From Rhizobiales bacterium PAR1 (GTDB lineage Bacteria > Pseudomonadota > Alphaproteobacteria > Rhizobiales > Beijerinckiaceae), in assembly GCA_002256205.1 (NCBI GenBank), contig NKIW01000011.1, positions 74,055 to 108,765 of the forward strand: a stretch of DNA of 34,711 bases, written 5' to 3'. The position numbers and the translations under genes are program-made. The notes under the pieces were generated by a model. The model was not told the origin of the DNA. It did no database searches and worked only from the letters and a program-made list of their open reading frames with translations. Positions 33,024 to 34,711 of the stretch are shown here, in pieces. Position 1 is the stretch's first letter. Each line of letters begins with the position of its first letter.

Positions 33024-33039
33024 CATAATGAACATTATG
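33024..33039. repeat. Short perfect palindrome in a convergent gap
   Basis: CATAATG, AA, CATTATG in the 182 bases between the hypothetical protein and the M16 peptidase stop. A second dyad, GAGCAGG-A-CCTGCTC, is at 32967-32981. The gap holds no gene I can support and no clear terminator. Confidence 0.3.
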
Positions 33040-33107
33040 GAACCTATCAAGCAGGGAGTCCGGCGCAGCCGCTCCGTATCGGTGATGCTCCCGTTCCGCA
33101 CCTTCGC

Positions 33108-34463
33108 CTAGCGGCAAGCCTCTGCCTCTGAAGGCTTGGCAATTGCGCAATCGACCTTGAACATCTCCGGTGACGGCGTGACGATCACCGTGGCGAAGGC
33201 ACGCCCGGCGAGCTTCTTTCGAATATCATCATTGACCTTCTCGGCGCTGACCTGCGCGATGCGCGCATCATAGGTTTGGACATGGTCCGCCGGAAACTCC
33301 TCGAGCATGGCATTGCGCAGGAGGCGCGCGACAACCGGAGACCGCCTGAGGCTTTCGCGGGTTTCGGACAGAAGCTTGGCTTTTTCCGGTCCAAGTTCAT
33401 CGGCCGTGACGCCTTCGGCAAGGAACCGCGTCAACTCACTGCGCAAGGCGTCGAGCGCCGCGACGGCCTTGTCATGTTCAACTGCGGCGCTCACGGAAAA
33501 GAACGCGTTATCCGCGCCCAACGTCGAGACCTGCGCCGAGGCACCGTAAGCCGCGCCGAGCTTCTCCCGGATCGCCTTGAACAGGCGTTCGCGGAGAATT
33601 TTCGTCGCCAGTTGCGCCGTGACCAGTTCGGGATCACGCCCGAAACCGCTCCATCCCCCGATCATGAGAAAGGTTTGGGGAACATCGGCCTTCAGCGCCA
33701 CGCTTCTGGCAGCATCGCGAACCGAAAACTCGACTTTCCGCATCCCCGCGCCTTTGTCGGGCAAGTCCTTGAACAACTGGTCGATCTGTCCGGCGAAGCT
33801 TTCCGCACTACCAGGCCCGGCAGCCACCACCTTCAATCCGTCCCGCGTCAGGACCGCCGCGCGCCAGGCTTCGATGCCTTTAACCGTGACCTGATCAAGG
33901 AGGGCGTCATCGCCGAGACTGTTGCGCCGGACCACGCCTTCGGGGAAAAAGAGGTGGCTTCGGATATCGCCAGCCAATACCTCGGCCTTCACGCGCGCCT
34001 GCCGGATCGCGGCGCGACGGTTGCGTAGCAGATCTTCAAGACGCTCCTGCCCGAGGGCCGGATGGATCAGCATCTTGTTGTAAAGCGCGAGCGCGGCCTC
34101 GAACTTGTCCGGCGGTCCAAAGACCGAGCCAAGGGTGTTCCTGAGATTGGAGTTCAGCGCCATCTGCGCCTGCGTATCCTTGACATCCTCGACGAATTCG
34201 CCGCGCGTCATACCCGCCGGCCCCTGCATCATCAGGGTCGTCGCCCAGTTCCCAGCAAGCTGCCCCTGCGGCAGCGAGAGGGCATAACCGTCATGCCAGC
34301 CGAACTGGATCGCCTGGCTCTTCGAGTTCGGCAGGTGCACATAGCGAAAGGGAATACCGCCCGGCGTCACACGATCCTGCACCACGAGTTGCGCGGCGGC
34401 AGGCGCAAGAAATCCGACAAAGATCACGAGCACCGGCAGAAGGATGGCGCGAAACCCTCTCAT
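33108..34463 (-). CDS. M16 family peptidase-like protein lacking the zinc motif
   Basis: A 451-residue secreted protein with a signal peptide (residues 1-24, ending AAA before QLVVQD). The fold pattern is M16/pitrilysin: the C-terminal half has KAIREKLGAAYGASAQVS, the RxxxxxAY segment that contacts substrate, and two repeats of the M16 domain. The HxxEH zinc motif expected about 40-60 residues into the mature protein is absent, so this is the non-catalytic half of a two-subunit peptidase. The start overlaps the stop of the upstream M16 gene (ATGA), which should supply the active subunit. It probably acts in the periplasm. Confidence 0.85.
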   Translation of the reverse strand: MRGFRAILLPVLVIFVGFLAPAAAQLVVQDRVTPGGIPFRYVHLPNSKSQAIQFGWHDGYALSLPQGQLAGNWATTLMMQGPAGMTRGEFVEDVKDTQAQMALNSNLRNTLGSVFGPPDKFEAALALYNKMLIHPALGQERLEDLLRNRRAAIRQARVKAEVLAGDIRSHLFFPEGVVRRNSLGDDALLDQVTVKGIEAWRAAVLTRDGLKVVAAGPGSAESFAGQIDQLFKDLPDKGAGMRKVEFSVRDAARSVALKADVPQTFLMIGGWSGFGRDPELVTAQLATKILRERLFKAIREKLGAAYGASAQVSTLGADNAFFSVSAAVEHDKAVAALDALRSELTRFLAEGVTADELGPEKAKLLSETRESLRRSPVVARLLRNAMLEEFPADHVQTYDARIAQVSAEKVNDDIRKKLAGRAFATVIVTPSPEMFKVDCAIAKPSEAEACR

Positions 34464-34711
34464 GGCTTGGCTTCCTCATTCGGGTTAAGCGTTCCGGCAG
34501 CGACGGCCCCCGGACCGGCAAAGGCGGCCAGCAAGGAAAGGAGCTCACCTTTCCCGACCGCGGCAATCTTCTCCGGCAGGCGATTGAGATCCTCAGGCTG
34601 ATCACCGCGCGCCAGCCAGCCGACGAGGCGCTGAAAGACCTGCTCGGGTATCTCATCTGCGGTTTTCCGCTGGTCGAGCAAGCGCTTGCGCATACGCTCG
34701 ACATTTCGCTC
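34460..34711 (-). CDS. C-terminus of an upstream M16-family peptidase, cut by the right edge
   Basis: The frame is open from the window edge to the stop at 34460, giving 83 residues. It ends in a helical LPEKIAAVGKGELLSLLAAF and PNEEAKP, like the end of M16 peptidases. The four-base overlap with the zinc-less M16 gene shows the two are translated together. The catalytic part lies outside the window, so activity cannot be judged. Assignment rests mainly on the partner gene. Confidence 0.65.
   Translation of the reverse strand, partial: ERNVERMRKRLLDQRKTADEIPEQVFQRLVGWLARGDQPEDLNRLPEKIAAVGKGELLSLLAAFAGPGAVAAGTLNPNEEAKP

Noticed and set aside
32922-33131. A 69-codon plus-strand frame overlapping the hypothetical protein's stop by ATGA
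   Set aside because: The overlap is attractive, but the text has no motif and runs into the 3' end of the convergent M16 gene. I left it out for lack of support.
1-34711. CRISPR arrays, tRNA/rRNA genes, IS elements or phage genes
   Set aside because: No regularly spaced repeats, tRNA cloverleaf-like ends, rRNA text, transposase or integrase motifs were seen on either strand.

Overview
The window is GC-rich and densely coded, and looks like the chromosome or a large replicon of a metabolically versatile alphaproteobacterium. Several transporter/catabolic operons are each paired with a transcription factor, and overlapping start/stop codons are common. I cannot name the genus from sequence alone. 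I found no rRNA, tRNA, CRISPR array, IS element or phage gene.

Layout, left to right. (1) 1-7608, minus strand: a seven-gene operon read from an RpiR-type regulator through a peptide-type ABC importer (binding protein, two permeases, two ATPases) into an M81 (MlrC-like) metallopeptidase that runs off the left edge. A FAD-dependent oxidoreductase (7770-8900) diverges from it. (2) 8878-14291, minus strand: a cluster with an IclR regulator, an orphan Bug/TctC-type binding protein, a short-chain dehydrogenase, a second IclR regulator, and a 648-residue protein joining an HpcH/HpaI-type aldolase to a four-Asp-box sialidase-like domain. (3) 14443-21031, plus strand, divergent from the first IclR gene: a polyamine/opine-type ABC importer whose operon also encodes a three-subunit [2Fe-2S]/FAD dehydrogenase of the HcnABC/opine-oxidase kind, with the binding protein last. 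(4) 21058-24646, minus strand: a polar-amino-acid ABC importer plus a PuuB/DadA-like FAD oxidase, with a divergent XRE-cupin regulator (24726-25331). (5) 25338-30116, minus strand: a GntR/FCD regulator, a zinc alcohol dehydrogenase, a CurA-like reductase, a broken CitE/BKACE chimera and a MaoC hydratase. (6) 30240-32030: a decayed stretch with fragments of at least three genes around an intact second GntR/FCD regulator. (7) 32035-34711: an unrecognised membrane-anchored protein, then a pair of M16 peptidase genes (one complete but lacking the zinc motif, one cut by the right edge).

The common theme is uptake and oxidative breakdown of small nitrogenous or organic-acid compounds: four importer systems or receptors, several FAD-dependent amine/amino-acid oxidases, CoA-ester and aldol-cleavage enzymes, and six regulators from four families (RpiR, IclR x2, XRE-cupin, GntR x2). 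Several regulators sit next to inverted repeats that are plausible operators. The best are a perfect 31-bp palindrome upstream of the zinc alcohol dehydrogenase and two TTCCG-N5-CGGAA-like sites 30 bp apart in the IclR/ABC divergent region.

The most unusual items are the aldolase-sialidase fusion, the dehydrogenase embedded in an importer operon, and the run of deletion-made gene chimeras between about 27.4 and 32.0 kb. Functions come from motifs recognised by eye; no database search was run.
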